A stretch of 64,000 bases of DNA from CAJXMH01 sp040220135 (GCA_040220135.1 JAVJTT010000020.1:1-64000); one strand, 5' to 3'. Shown: positions 24,891 through 35,109, counted from the first letter of the stretch. Translations and numbers: made by a program. Notes: generated by a model not told the origin, from the letters alone.

Positions 24891-25719
24891 CTTTCTCCTC
24901 TGTTTTTTCTTCTAGCTCTATTTGTTCGCTTTTGCGAATGTTTTTCACCACATACACTTGCGATAAGTTCTTGAAATCAGAGGTGAAGAGAACTTTGATC
25001 TTATAGAAGTTTTCACCTTCTATTTTCTCAAAGCTTTCGATGGTTGCCACTACAAGGTCTGCAGGAAAAGTAGCAGAGTAACCACTGCTGAGAACGGTAT
25101 CACCCACTTTTATACTCACATGATTGGGAATGTCTTTGAGTTCCCCCATTTGATGGTTTTCTCCATTCCACTGAAGTGAGCCAAAGTAATTGGTATGCGC
25201 CAATTTTACACTGATTTTTGCCCTAGAATGCAAAACTGACAGTACGGTGGAGTAGTGTTGAGAAACCTGATTTACCACTCCGGCAATGCCGTTTGGGCTC
25301 AAAACTCCCATTCCTTCTTTTACGCCATTTAAGCTGCCCACACTCAAAGTTAGATAGTTATTCTGCTTGTTTACTGAATTGTTGATGACCTTGGCTTTAG
25401 TGTACAAATACTGTCGCTTATACAAAGTATCATCGATGAGGTAATTGGGGCCGTATAATTTGTGAAAGGCTTTTTGTTTTGAAGAGCGTAGGCGCTTGTT
25501 CTCTTGACTTAAGTTATCGTTTACCTCTTTCAATTTAAGGTAGTCTGTCAATTCAGAATATTGGCTGTATAGTCCTCCGGCCAACACATTGGTTGAATTT
25601 AAGAATGCAGCTTGCTGAAAGTGATTATGACGAAAGAGAAGATAAAAAGCTAGGGCCTCAAAAATGAGAAAAAGAAAGAAAAACGAATATTTATTTATAA
25701 AACGTATTAAGTTCCGCAT
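24883..25719 (-). CDS. mreC: rod shape-determining protein MreC
   Basis: 278 residues: one N-terminal membrane helix (SFFFLFLIFEALAFYLLF), a coiled coil (LKLEVNDNLSQENKRLRS region), and the periplasmic beta-barrel domain (AKVINNSVNKQNNYLTL, GSLNGVKEGMGVLSPNGIAGVV, VGDTVLSSGYSATFPADLVVA). MreC scaffolds the elongasome outside the membrane. It lies 20 bases behind mreB and overlaps mreD, so it is translationally coupled to the latter. The short charged tail (EQIELEEKTEEKDG) is typical of Bacteroidota versions. Confidence 0.96.
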   Translation of the reverse strand: MRNLIRFINKYSFFFLFLIFEALAFYLLFRHNHFQQAAFLNSTNVLAGGLYSQYSELTDYLKLKEVNDNLSQENKRLRSSKQKAFHKLYGPNYLIDDTLYKRQYLYTKAKVINNSVNKQNNYLTLSVGSLNGVKEGMGVLSPNGIAGVVNQVSQHYSTVLSVLHSRAKISVKLAHTNYFGSLQWNGENHQMGELKDIPNHVSIKVGDTVLSSGYSATFPADLVVATIESFEKIEGENFYKIKVLFTSDFKNLSQVYVVKNIRKSEQIELEEKTEEKDG

Positions 25720-25739
25720 GAAACCATACTCCTATCTAT

Positions 25740-26765
25740 TTATCTGATCAAGAACGGCAGTTTTGCCGAATTTTTCAATGCAATTCCAGTTCCTCGCGCT
25801 ACTGCTCTTAAAGGGTCTTCAGCCACATGCACCGGTAATTTTGTTTTTTGTGAAATTCGTTTGTCTAAGCCTCTTAGCAAAGAGCCACCACCGGCAAGAT
25901 ACAGGCCGGTTCGATAAATGTCTGCCGACAGCTCGGGTGGAGTCATCTCTAGGGCATTTAAAATGGCAGCTTCAATTTTTGTGATGGACTTGTCTAAAGC
26001 ATGTGCGATTTCGGTGTAAGAAACGCTAATTTCTTTGGGTGTTCCGGTCATAAGGTCGCGCCCTTGAATGGCATAATCTTCCGGTGGGTCATCCAATTCC
26101 GGTAAAGCAGATCCTACTTCAATTTTGATTCTTTCCGCTGAGCGCTCACCAATTAAAAGGTTATGCTGACGACGCATATAATCAACAATGTCATTGGTAA
26201 AGTCATCTCCGGCAACACGAATGGATTTGTCACAGACAATTCCTCCTAGTGCAATTACCGCAATTTCTGAAGTTCCTCCTCCAATGTCAATGATCATATT
26301 ACCCATCGGTTCCAACACATCAATTCCGATTCCAATGGCGGCTGCCATGGGTTCGTGAATGAGGTATACTTCTTTTCCACCGGCATGCTCAGCAGAGTCT
26401 TTTACCGCTCTTTTTTCTACTTCTGTAATTCCGGAAGGAATACAGATCACCATTTTTAAAGAGGGAGTATAATAGCGTTTTTTGTTGTTGTTGATCATTT
26501 TGATCATGCCGCGAATCATATACTCGGCAGCTTGGAAATCGGCAATTACACCATCTTTTAAGGGGCGAATGGTTTTGATTTCCTCATGAGTTTTACCATG
26601 CATTTGCATGGCCTTTTTACCAACCGCAATAACTTTTCCCGAAGAACGGTCTACCGCTACGATTGAAGGCTCATCAACCACAACCTTGTCGTTGTGAATC
26701 ACAAGGGTGTTTGCCGTTCCTAAATCAATGGCTATTTCTTGTGTAAAAAAACTAAATAATCCCAT
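25740..26765 (-). CDS. mreB: actin-like cell-shape protein MreB
   Basis: 341 residues, full length. It forms membrane-bound filaments that direct lateral wall growth. Actin-fold motifs: phosphate 1 IDLGTANTLV, phosphate 2 MIIDIGGGTSEIAVI, adenosine motif LAGGGSLLRGLDKRI. The N-terminus (MGLFSFFTQEIAIDLG) can provide a membrane-binding amphipathic tip. It begins 18 bases after the purH stop and opens the mreBCD-mrdA-rodA run; expression may therefore be tied to purH. Confidence 0.98.
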   Translation of the reverse strand: MGLFSFFTQEIAIDLGTANTLVIHNDKVVVDEPSIVAVDRSSGKVIAVGKKAMQMHGKTHEEIKTIRPLKDGVIADFQAAEYMIRGMIKMINNNKKRYYTPSLKMVICIPSGITEVEKRAVKDSAEHAGGKEVYLIHEPMAAAIGIGIDVLEPMGNMIIDIGGGTSEIAVIALGGIVCDKSIRVAGDDFTNDIVDYMRRQHNLLIGERSAERIKIEVGSALPELDDPPEDYAIQGRDLMTGTPKEISVSYTEIAHALDKSITKIEAAILNALEMTPPELSADIYRTGLYLAGGGSLLRGLDKRISQKTKLPVHVAEDPLRAVARGTGIALKNSAKLPFLIR

Positions 26766-26783
26766 GCCTTAAAGTTAATGCAA

Positions 26784-28316
26784 TCAATGTTTAAAATGTC
26801 TTACTCCGGTGAATACCATGGCCATATTATTTTGGTCGCAATATTCAATGGATAATTTGTCCTTAATAGAACCTCCTGGTTGTATTACGGAAGTGATGCC
26901 GGCTTGTTTCGCAATTTCCACACAATCGGGAAATGGGAAAAAAGCATCTGAGGCCATCACTGCTCCTTCTAAGTCAAATTTGAAGTGTTTGGCCTTCACT
27001 ATAGCTTGTTGCAGCGCATCTACTCGAGAGGTTTGTCCGGTGCCACTTGCTAAAAGTTGTTTCCCTTTGGCTAAAACAATGGCATTCGACTTGGTGTTTT
27101 TGACCAATTTAGCCGCAAACTCTAAATCGGCTTTTTGCGCTTCTGTAGGCGCTACTTTAGTAACGGTTTCAAAGTCTGCAGTAGTCTCTGTCGCCAAGTC
27201 TTTATCTTGCACCAAGTAACCGTTTAAAGCAGTTCTGACTTGTTTTTTTGGTAAGTCAACTTGTTTTTGCTTTAGTAGAATTCGATTCTTTTTTCCTTTT
27301 AGAATTTCAAGCGCTTCCGCTTCAAAGTTTGGGGCGATTACTACTTCGCAAAACAGTTCGTGAATTTTTTCAGCCGTTTGCTTGTCAATAGTTTGGTTGC
27401 AAATTAAAATACCGCCAAAGGCTGAAACAGGATCGCCAGCTAAGGCATCTACATAAGCTTGTAAAACAGTATCGCGGGTGGCAATACCACAAGCATTGTT
27501 GTGTTTTAGAATCGCAAAAGTCACTTTTTCCTCTTGATAGTCATTCATGAGGTTTACTGCCGCGTCAACATCCAATAAGTTGTTATACGAAAGCTCTTTG
27601 CCGTGCAGTTTGGTGAACATTTTGTCTATTTCTCCCAAGAAGCTTCCTTTCTGATGCGGGTTTTCACCGTAACGCAACGTTTTACTGGTTCGTTCGCTAA
27701 TTTTTAAGGCTTCACTTTCTTCATTGCCTAAAAAGTATTGGTGAATGGCTGTATCATAGTGTGACGAAAGGTCAAAGGCTTCCTTGGCAAACTCTTTTCG
27801 CTGTGCCAATTCAGTGCTTCCTTTTTGCTCGTTTAAAAGCGAAAGGGTTTTGTCGTACTGATTTCGAGAAGAAACAATCCAAACATCTTTGAAGTTTTTT
27901 GCTGCTGCTCGAATCAGGGAAATTCCTCCAATGTCTATCTTTTCAATAATTTCCTGTTCACCGCCTCCTGAGGCAACTGTTTCCTCAAAGGGGTAAAGGT
28001 CTACAATCACTAGATCAAACTCGGGAATTTCATATTCGCTTAATTGATCTAAGTCTGCTTGCAATTCTCTTCGAGCCAAAATGCCACCAAAAACTTTTGG
28101 GTGTAGGGTTTTTACTCTTCCGCCTAAAATTGAAGGGTAAGAGGTTAAATTTTCAACTGCATTTACTTGAATGCCTAGGTTTTCAATATGCTTTTGAGTA
28201 CCTCCGGTAGAATAAATGTTGACACCTAAGGCATTAAGTTGCTTCGCGATTTCATCAAGTCCATCTTTATAAAAGACTGATATTAAGGCGTTTTTGATGG
28301 TTTTTGTAGTGGGCAT
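26784..28316 (-). CDS. purH: bifunctional AICAR formyltransferase/IMP cyclohydrolase
   Basis: 510 residues, the normal size. It does the last two steps of purine synthesis, formylating AICAR and closing the ring to IMP. The N-terminal MGS-like cyclohydrolase domain has LNALGVNIYSTGGTQKHI and GGRVKTLHPKVFGGIL; the C-terminal transformylase domain has SYNNLLDVDAAVNL, KHNNACGIA (catalytic KHN/CG) and DAFFPFPDCVEIA. It is the first gene of the run that continues with mreB, an order I know from other Bacteroidota. A divergent permease gene starts 148 bases away. Confidence 0.98.
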   Translation of the reverse strand: MPTTKTIKNALISVFYKDGLDEIAKQLNALGVNIYSTGGTQKHIENLGIQVNAVENLTSYPSILGGRVKTLHPKVFGGILARRELQADLDQLSEYEIPEFDLVIVDLYPFEETVASGGGEQEIIEKIDIGGISLIRAAAKNFKDVWIVSSRNQYDKTLSLLNEQKGSTELAQRKEFAKEAFDLSSHYDTAIHQYFLGNEESEALKISERTSKTLRYGENPHQKGSFLGEIDKMFTKLHGKELSYNNLLDVDAAVNLMNDYQEEKVTFAILKHNNACGIATRDTVLQAYVDALAGDPVSAFGGILICNQTIDKQTAEKIHELFCEVVIAPNFEAEALEILKGKKNRILLKQKQVDLPKKQVRTALNGYLVQDKDLATETTADFETVTKVAPTEAQKADLEFAAKLVKNTKSNAIVLAKGKQLLASGTGQTSRVDALQQAIVKAKHFKFDLEGAVMASDAFFPFPDCVEIAKQAGITSVIQPGGSIKDKLSIEYCDQNNMAMVFTGVRHFKH

Positions 28317-28464
28317 GAAGGCAATAATATTAAGCTACAATGTTACGCATAATGCACACTTTACGCAATCTTAAAACAGCCCTTATCTAAGGCTTTTCAA
28401 CATTTTTATAAGCGGTTTTATGTCCATTTAAAAGAAGCCTAATTTTACTACTTTAAGATTCAGC

Positions 28465-29706
28465 ATGATCATATTTCGTCTCATAAAGGAAAGTCTGCTT
28501 TTTGCAGTCGATTCTCTCATTGTTAACAAGCTGAGAACCATACTTTCTTTGTTGGGAATTACCATTGGAATTTTTGCCATGATCTCGGTTTTTACCATGG
28601 TCGATTCTCTAGAGCGAACCATAAAGGATAGTATAAACTCTTTGGGAGATGATGTGATTTACGTACAGAAAATGCCATGGAATTTTGATCCGGAACAACC
28701 TTGGTGGGATTACATTCGACGACCTCAGCCAGACTTAGACGATTTTCGTTTGGTGAAAAAAATGGTGCGAAATGCGGAAGGGGTTGCCATGCTTTCAGGA
28801 GGTAGAGGTACTATGAAATACCGAAATAGCTCCATTAATAGTGCACAAACTTTAGGCGTAACCCATGCTTATGAAAAGTTGGGAAATCTAAAGATAGAAC
28901 AAGGACGTTATTTTACGGAATTAGAAAGTGAGAGTGGTAGACCGGTAGCTATTATCGGTGCCGCAATTGCTAGCAATCTTTTTCCGCCTGGTCAAGCTTT
29001 AGGCAAAGAGTTTAAGTTTAAGGGAAGAAAGCTGACCGTAATTGGAATCATGGAAAAAGAAGGGGAGAGCATGTTGGGAGAAACCAACGACAACCGCTTT
29101 TTCATTCCTTTGAAAATGGCACGAAATCTTTACAAAATAGATGGTGGGTCAGCAAGACCGACCATTATGGTAAAAGCGAAGGAAGGAGTCAGTAACCGTC
29201 AATTAATTGACGAGTTAACGGGCATTATGCGCTCCATTAGAAAACTGAAGCCCAAAGCAGAAAACAATTTTGCGCTCAACCAAATGAGCATGCTTTCGCA
29301 AGGTGTAGAAGCCATGTTTGGGGTGATCAATTTGGCCGGTTTTGTGATTGGCATATTCTCCATTATTGTGGGTGGTTTTAGTATTGCCAACATCATGTTT
29401 GTTTCGGTAAAAGAAAGAACTTCCCTCATTGGGATTCAAAAAGCATTGGGTGCCAAGAATTACTTTATCCTGTTTCAATTTCTTTTTGAGTCAATTTTCC
29501 TCTGCATCATTGGGGGAGGAGTAGGGCTATTGTTAATTTTCTTAGGTACACTTTTACTCACTTATGGATTTGACTTTGAGGTTACAATGGGCTTGAACAA
29601 TGTTGGCTTAGGCTTATTGATCAGTATAATTATCGGCTTGGTCTCCGGCATTGTACCTTCTTGGTCGGCTAGTCGATTAGATCCGGTTGAGGCGATTCGG
29701 AGTTAA
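28465..29706 (+). CDS. MacB/FtsX-type ABC transporter permease
   Basis: 413 residues: one N-terminal helix (VNKLRTILSLLGITIGIFAMISVF), a periplasmic MacB_PCD domain (about 45-255), and three helices in the C-terminal FtsX-like domain (VIGIFSIIVGGFSIANIMFVSVKERTSLIGIQKALGAK is the diagnostic loop). Permeases of this kind work with a separate ATPase and move lipids, lipoproteins, antibiotics or transmit mechanical force; no ATPase gene is adjacent, so the partner is elsewhere. Substrate unknown. It converges on mfd with a 4-base overlap of stops. Confidence 0.93.
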   Translation: MIIFRLIKESLLFAVDSLIVNKLRTILSLLGITIGIFAMISVFTMVDSLERTIKDSINSLGDDVIYVQKMPWNFDPEQPWWDYIRRPQPDLDDFRLVKKMVRNAEGVAMLSGGRGTMKYRNSSINSAQTLGVTHAYEKLGNLKIEQGRYFTELESESGRPVAIIGAAIASNLFPPGQALGKEFKFKGRKLTVIGIMEKEGESMLGETNDNRFFIPLKMARNLYKIDGGSARPTIMVKAKEGVSNRQLIDELTGIMRSIRKLKPKAENNFALNQMSMLSQGVEAMFGVINLAGFVIGIFSIIVGGFSIANIMFVSVKERTSLIGIQKALGAKNYFILFQFLFESIFLCIIGGGVGLLLIFLGTLLLTYGFDFEVTMGLNNVGLGLLISIIIGLVSGIVPSWSASRLDPVEAIRS

Positions 29707-32700
29707 CCCAACACCCCTTTCAGCAACTCCATCGCCTGTTGTACGCTATGTACTCCTTCAAAAACCAAACTCAATCTTTCTTTGCGTTCTTTTAATTTGC
29801 AGCGGTTGGGATTGCGCTGCACGTATTGGAGCACTTGGCTAAAAGTAGGGGACTGGAAGTAAGGCGACTCTTGATTAGAGACAAAGAAACAGACCATTTT
29901 CTTCTGTTTTAAGACCACTTTTTCCAAGCCAATTTCTTTGGCAATCCATCGCAATTTTACCGCTTTGATCATTTCTTGCGTGGCTTCCGGTATCGGACCA
30001 AAACGGTCGATCAGTTTTTCTTCAAAAGTGGTGATTTCTTCTTCTTTCTCGCTGTTATCGAGTTCTTTGTATAAGTTGATCCGCTCTGAGATGTTGGTAA
30101 CGTAATGGTCAGGTATCTGAATTTCCATGTCGGTTTCTATGGCACAATCTTGTACAAAAGCTTGCGGGTCGTCTTGGTATAAGTCTTTGAACTCTGTTTC
30201 TTTCAGTTCTTGGATGGCTTCATTCAAGATCTTTTGGTACATATCAAAGCCGATCTCAGAAATAAAGCCGCTTTGTTCAGCGCCAAGTAGGTTTCCGGCT
30301 CCACGAATATCAAGGTCTTTCATGGCAATCTGAAAGCCACTGCCCAGGTCAGAGAACTGCTCCAAGGCTTGCAGCCTTTTTCTCGCTTCTGGCGTAAGAG
30401 ATACCATAGGAGGGGCCAAGAGATAACAAAAGGCTTTTTTGTTCGATCGTCCCACCCTTCCTCGCATTTGGTGTAAGTCACTTAAGCCAAAGTTGTTGGC
30501 ATTATTGATGATAATAGTGTTGGCATTTGGAATGTCCAAACCACTTTCAATAATGGTGGTGGCTACCAGCACGTCGTAGTCTCCATTAATAAAGGCCATC
30601 ATGCGCTCTTCTAATTCATCCCCGTTCATTTGTCCATGACCAGTTAGCACCTTGGCATCCGGTAACAAACGTTGAATTAAACCGGCTACTTCCTTTAAGT
30701 TTTGCACCCGATTGTTGATGAAAAAGACCTGTCCACCTCTGCTGATCTCATACTGAATTGCATCGCGGATCAAAGCTTCGTCAAAGGTGTGTACTTCAGT
30801 TAAAATCGGTTGACGGTTTGGCGGAGGAGTGTTGATCACCGAAAGGTCACGGGCTTTCATTAAAGAAAATTGCAAGGTCCTGGGAATGGGTGTGGCTGTT
30901 AAAGTTAGGGTGTCAACATCTACTTTTATGGTCTTTAGCTTGTCCTTCACCCCAACGCCAAACTTTTGCTCCTCGTCAACCACCATTAAGCCTAAGTCTT
31001 TAAACTTCACATCTTTGCCGACGATCCGGTGGGTGCCAATTAAGATGTCAACTTCACCATTGGCCAACTTTCTTAAAGTTTCCTTTTGTTGTTTTTGAGT
31101 TTTAAAACGGTTGATGTAATCTACCTTTGCCGGAAAGCCTTTTAAACGGTTTTTAAAAGTCTGATAATGCTGCCAAGCCAAAATAGTAGTGGGTACCAAA
31201 ACCGCCACTTGTTTGCTGTCAGTAACTGCTTTAAAGGCCGCCCGAATGGCTACCTCCGTTTTGCCAAAACCTACATCACCGCAAACCAAGCGGTCCATGG
31301 GGATTTCCGATTCCATGTCTTGCTTTACATCTTGAGTAGACTTGAATTGGTCGGGCGTGTCTTCATACAAAAAGCTTGCTTCCAACTCATTTTGTAAATA
31401 ACTGTCAGGGGTAAAAGCAAATCCGGTTTTTGACTTACGCTCTGCATACAATTTGATCAGGTCGTAGGCAATCTCTTTGACCTTCTTTTTAGTTTTCTGT
31501 TTTAGCTTTTTCCAAGAATCCGAACCGAGTTTGTCTACTTTAGGTGGAGTGCCATCCTTACTGACAAACTTTGAAATGCGGTGCAAGGAGTGAATGCTGA
31601 CGTATAAAATGTCGCGATTCTTATAAAGTATGCGAATGGCCTCTTGCTGCTTACCGTCAACATTAATTTTTTCTAAACCAGAAAACTTGCCTACTCCATG
31701 GTCAATGTGGGTAATAAAATCACCAGGCTGTAAGTTGTTCAGCTCTTTCAGGGTAATGGCCTGATCTTTTCTTTTAAAGGTTTCTTTTAAGCGAAAACGG
31801 TGGTAGCGGTTAAAGATTTGATGGTCGGTGTAAAGGGCCAGTTTTTGACCTTTGTCTACAAAACCTTCATGAATGGGAAAAAGCAAGGTTTGCATTTCTT
31901 GCTCTTTACCCAGATCTTCAAAAATAGAATACAAGCGCTCAATTTGCTTGGCGTTGTTGGCCACTAAAATGTTTTCGAAGCCTTCCTCAGTATTGTTTTG
32001 TAGGTTTTCCGATAACAACTCAAAGTCTTTGTTAAAAGCAGGTTGAGGACTTACTTCAAAACGTTCCGTATAAGTGGCTTCAAAATATTGCTGTTGGCCA
32101 AATTCAATGGTGTTTAGGTTTAAGGAAGAACGAATGAATTCGTCTTTGTTTATAAAAAGGTCTTCAGGACGATCATGTTGAGTGGGCCCTTTCAATCCTT
32201 CATAAGCTTCTTCAGCTTTGCTAAACATCTTGTCAACTTGATCGCGGCAGATGCTAAAATCCTTAAACCAATACAGGGTATTGTCGGGCAAAAAGTCGAA
32301 GATGGGCACATGTTTTTCTTCCACCCTTTTGTTTTGCACATTGGGTAAAATGGCAATGCGGTCTAGCTTTTTAAGAGAAAGCTGAGTGGCCGGATCAAAG
32401 AGTCGAATGGAGTCTATTTCATCGCCAAAGAATTCTAAACGATAGGGGTTTTCATTGGCAAAGGAATAGATGTCGACAATTCCACCTCGAATGGAAAACT
32501 GCCCCGGATCGCCTACAAAATCAACTCGTTCGAATTCGTATTCGTTCAAGGTCTCAGTTAAAAAATCAATGCTGAGGTTGTCACCCTTATTAATTTCTAG
32601 GGTATGTTTTTGTAAGTTTTTTTCGGTGATCACAAACTCCGAAAGTGCATCCGGATAACTGACTATAAAGTATTGTTGTTCTCGTGCGGCTACTTTATTC

Positions 32701-33026
32701 AGCACTTCCGCTCTTAGTTGTACATTGGCATTATCAGTTTTTTCTAACTCATAAGCCCTGCGGTAAGAAGCAGGGTAAAAGAGGGCTCTCTCGCCCACCA
32801 AAGCTTCAAGGTCATTGAGGAAATAGGCCGCCTCTTCCTTGTCGGGCAACACCATAAATTGGTGCACCGGCAATTGCTTGGAAATGCCATAAGCCGCTAC
32901 AGCGTTAAAACTTCCGGCGGTTCCCTTAAGGTGAACATGTGACAATTGGGCATTGCGAAACTGTTCCGCCAATTGTTTGAGGCGGGGGTCGTTTTGGTAG
33001 CGTTCTTTCAGATCAGCTAATCGCAT
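29703..33026 (-). CDS. mfd: transcription-repair coupling factor
   Basis: 1107 residues. Mfd pushes stalled RNA polymerase off lesions and recruits UvrA. Order of domains: UvrB-like N-terminal part with the region YEFERVDFVGDPGQFSIRGGIVDIY, a CarD-like RNA polymerase interaction domain (LQPGDFITHIDHGVGKFSGLEK), then the RecG-like helicase with Walker A VCGDVGFGKTEVA, DEEQKFGV and TATPIPRTL, TRG region and the C-terminal TRCF domain. A -7 box TAATTTTG lies upstream on the minus strand (33044-33037). Confidence 0.98.
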   Translation of the reverse strand: MRLADLKERYQNDPRLKQLAEQFRNAQLSHVHLKGTAGSFNAVAAYGISKQLPVHQFMVLPDKEEAAYFLNDLEALVGERALFYPASYRRAYELEKTDNANVQLRAEVLNKVAAREQQYFIVSYPDALSEFVITEKNLQKHTLEINKGDNLSIDFLTETLNEYEFERVDFVGDPGQFSIRGGIVDIYSFANENPYRLEFFGDEIDSIRLFDPATQLSLKKLDRIAILPNVQNKRVEEKHVPIFDFLPDNTLYWFKDFSICRDQVDKMFSKAEEAYEGLKGPTQHDRPEDLFINKDEFIRSSLNLNTIEFGQQQYFEATYTERFEVSPQPAFNKDFELLSENLQNNTEEGFENILVANNAKQIERLYSIFEDLGKEQEMQTLLFPIHEGFVDKGQKLALYTDHQIFNRYHRFRLKETFKRKDQAITLKELNNLQPGDFITHIDHGVGKFSGLEKINVDGKQQEAIRILYKNRDILYVSIHSLHRISKFVSKDGTPPKVDKLGSDSWKKLKQKTKKKVKEIAYDLIKLYAERKSKTGFAFTPDSYLQNELEASFLYEDTPDQFKSTQDVKQDMESEIPMDRLVCGDVGFGKTEVAIRAAFKAVTDSKQVAVLVPTTILAWQHYQTFKNRLKGFPAKVDYINRFKTQKQQKETLRKLANGEVDILIGTHRIVGKDVKFKDLGLMVVDEEQKFGVGVKDKLKTIKVDVDTLTLTATPIPRTLQFSLMKARDLSVINTPPPNRQPILTEVHTFDEALIRDAIQYEISRGGQVFFINNRVQNLKEVAGLIQRLLPDAKVLTGHGQMNGDELEERMMAFINGDYDVLVATTIIESGLDIPNANTIIINNANNFGLSDLHQMRGRVGRSNKKAFCYLLAPPMVSLTPEARKRLQALEQFSDLGSGFQIAMKDLDIRGAGNLLGAEQSGFISEIGFDMYQKILNEAIQELKETEFKDLYQDDPQAFVQDCAIETDMEIQIPDHYVTNISERINLYKELDNSEKEEEITTFEEKLIDRFGPIPEATQEMIKAVKLRWIAKEIGLEKVVLKQKKMVCFFVSNQESPYFQSPTFSQVLQYVQRNPNRCKLKERKERLSLVFEGVHSVQQAMELLKGVLG

Positions 33027-33036
33027 AATGGAGGCG

Positions 33037-33044
33037 CAAAATTA
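33037..33044 (-). promoter_or_regulatory. -7 box TAATTTTG of mfd
   Basis: On the minus strand TAATTTTG fits TAnnTTTG exactly and ends 10 bases before the mfd ATG, giving a very short leader. No TTG is evident at the usual -33 distance. Confidence 0.5.
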
Positions 33045-33182
33045 CTATTTCAACAAACTTGTGCAGCTATGTTTTAACTTTTTATTCGGGCAATGAAACA
33101 AGGAAGGCAAGGGATGGTTTTACGGCACTAGCAATAGAGCTTGTAAGTTCTGCATGAAAGTAATGCAGATAGTTTGTAGTTT

Positions 33183-33596
33183 TTACTTCATACAAACTAC
33201 CACCGAACCCACAGCCATATCATGCAGTGCTTGATTTTCTTTTTTACTGTCTACTGTTAGTAAGGATATCCAACCTAGAATAGCTTTTAAAAAGAAACGA
33301 ATAATAGCTTTCAGAAAGTTTATGTTTTTCAATGGTTTCTCTTTTTGTTGTACCCTTAAACCCATCATTTTGTGGCCGATGGTTCCACCGCTGAAAGAAG
33401 TAAATAAGGGGTCATAAAAAACAAAAAGTAAAACAAAAGCGATCATCCTTGTTTGATCTGGCACTGATTCAAATTCCGCAAAAAGAAAAGAAACTCCCAT
33501 CATGGATAAGATCAGGATAAATCCATCGAGCATGGCAGCTTTAACTCGCAGAGAAATGCCTGCATATAGGAAATTTATCTCATTTGATTCAGTCAT
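33183..33596 (-). CDS. RDD family membrane protein
   Basis: 137 residues. The RDD hallmark is seen as ISLRVKAAMLDGFILILS at the first helix, where the family has an R and D pair, and a later GGTIGHKMMGLRVQQKEKPLKN, which matches the conserved GxTxGKxxxGLRVV. Three membrane helices are predicted. Some RDD proteins are linked to ion stress, but the function of this one is not known. It stands alone between mfd and the pentapeptide-repeat gene. Confidence 0.9.
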   Translation of the reverse strand: MTESNEINFLYAGISLRVKAAMLDGFILILSMMGVSFLFAEFESVPDQTRMIAFVLLFVFYDPLFTSFSGGTIGHKMMGLRVQQKEKPLKNINFLKAIIRFFLKAILGWISLLTVDSKKENQALHDMAVGSVVVCMK

Positions 33597-33737
33597 AATT
33601 AAGCTTGTAATTTGACTCTAAAAATAGAAAATAGTAGTAATTATATTTAGCTAATATCCACAAATGTTGACCTTAATGATTCTTTCCCCAAAAAAAGATA
33701 TGTCATTAATAGCTGCAATTCTCACAACAATTCTAAT

Positions 33738-34868
33738 TCATTGATTCCGAATTTTATTGCCCAAAATAAATCCAAATATTCCTGTAATTAGAATGCCTAA
33801 GGTGGTTTGTAGCACATTAAGTAAATCAACCAAGGGAGAGACCCCTTCCACCTCAGTGGAAGAAATGGCAACCATATTCTTCAAACTAATTACCGTGGCA
33901 TAGCTATAGGTTCCAATATCAACTTCTGAGGAAGCGTAATAGAAAAAGGCGAATAAAAAGATGATGATAAAATACGACAGCACCATTTTTCCGATACTTT
34001 CTCCATAGCCAAACATGATATCGCTGATAAAACTCCAAAGAATACCAAGTGATAGGTTAACTTTTGAGAGCAGGCCGCTAGGTTTATGCATTAAGTCAGC
34101 AATCATGCGTTGACGTTCAGCTCTTCTTCCTTGAACGTAAGCCCAGTTTGCATCGGCATAAAATCCGCGACTCATCCAAAGTCCGTTCAAGCCTTTGTAG
34201 ATGTCTTCTGCATCTTCAAAACGAGCCCTCATGGATTTCTGGGGACTCCAATCTGACTTTTCTGCATTGCGGTCGTTTTTTCTTTCGCCGGTTCCCATCT
34301 GATTCCAATCCACTAAGAAATTTAAGTAAGCTTCTTTGTCTTGCTGAATGATCCTTCCATTTACTAGGTTGTCGCGGCGAATGGTAGCTCCCTCCTCAAA
34401 ATAGGTGTAAAACAAACTGCAGTTGCTGATCCGTGATTTCCTAAATATGATGATGCCGAGTAAAAAAGCACGATAAAAATCACAAAAAGAAAGGATGGCT
34501 TCTTCGAAAGTAGCCCCGTTTATCTCGGCGTAACGAAAATCAGTCCAGCTAAAGTGTGCATGCCGAAAGCGACAATGCAGCAATTGACAATCTCGAAATG
34601 AAACCTTTGAGATGGAGGGTTGATCTGAGGGTGAAGTTTGATCAAAGTTGCATTTTCTTAAGGTAGCATGATCAAATGAAACTGATTCAAGGGTAGCATT
34701 TTTAAAGTTTGTGCCAATAATTTCCTTGCCTTTAGAGGCTTCAGAAGTAAAAGTAACATTCTTTAAATGACAGTCTGAAAAATCAAGCCCGTCTACATTG
34801 GTTAAACTTAAGTCTAAGTCCTGAATCCTTTTGGTTTGAATCAGTTTCTGAAGTTCCTCTTTGGTCAT
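33738..34868 (-). CDS. pentapeptide-repeat protein with a two-helix channel-like C-terminus
   Basis: 376 residues. From residue about 20 to 170 the chain follows A(D/N)LxX-type fives (SFDHATLRKCNFDQT, HFSWTDFRYAEINGATFEEAILSFCDFYRAFL), predicted as a right-handed beta helix. A helical middle part with charged residues follows, and the end has two membrane helices (MVLSYFIIIFLFAFFYYASS and LQTTLGILITGIFGFILGNKIRN) around a short pore-like segment. The place where potassium channels carry TVGYG reads AISSTEVEG, so a K+ filter is absent. Proteins of this layout are known in many bacteria but the role is unclear. Confidence 0.8.
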   Translation of the reverse strand: MTKEELQKLIQTKRIQDLDLSLTNVDGLDFSDCHLKNVTFTSEASKGKEIIGTNFKNATLESVSFDHATLRKCNFDQTSPSDQPSISKVSFRDCQLLHCRFRHAHFSWTDFRYAEINGATFEEAILSFCDFYRAFLLGIIIFRKSRISNCSLFYTYFEEGATIRRDNLVNGRIIQQDKEAYLNFLVDWNQMGTGERKNDRNAEKSDWSPQKSMRARFEDAEDIYKGLNGLWMSRGFYADANWAYVQGRRAERQRMIADLMHKPSGLLSKVNLSLGILWSFISDIMFGYGESIGKMVLSYFIIIFLFAFFYYASSEVDIGTYSYATVISLKNMVAISSTEVEGVSPLVDLLNVLQTTLGILITGIFGFILGNKIRNQ

Positions 34869-35109
34869 GAAGACTAAATTAGAACTTTTTAAAAGACCAT
34901 ATTAGGCAGACTGTTAGTTGAATTTTTTAGGCTTGCAAAACTGCGGTATGGCATACTCAGCCTTTTAGTGCACAAGTCTAGCTTCTCAGATTTGCCATTT
35001 TGTAATTGAAGCAAACAGAAAAGAGATGGGTTCTGAATGTGATGAGCTATTACTCAATCGTGCTGATTGGGAAGAATGTGAATGGGGGGTGAATAAAACC
35101 AATTTGTCT
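34869..35109. other. intergenic stretch without visible genes
   Basis: 241 bases upstream of the pentapeptide-repeat gene. I see no convincing coding frame, repeat or terminator. The gene on its right ends at 35110 and is read in the same direction. Confidence 0.5.
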
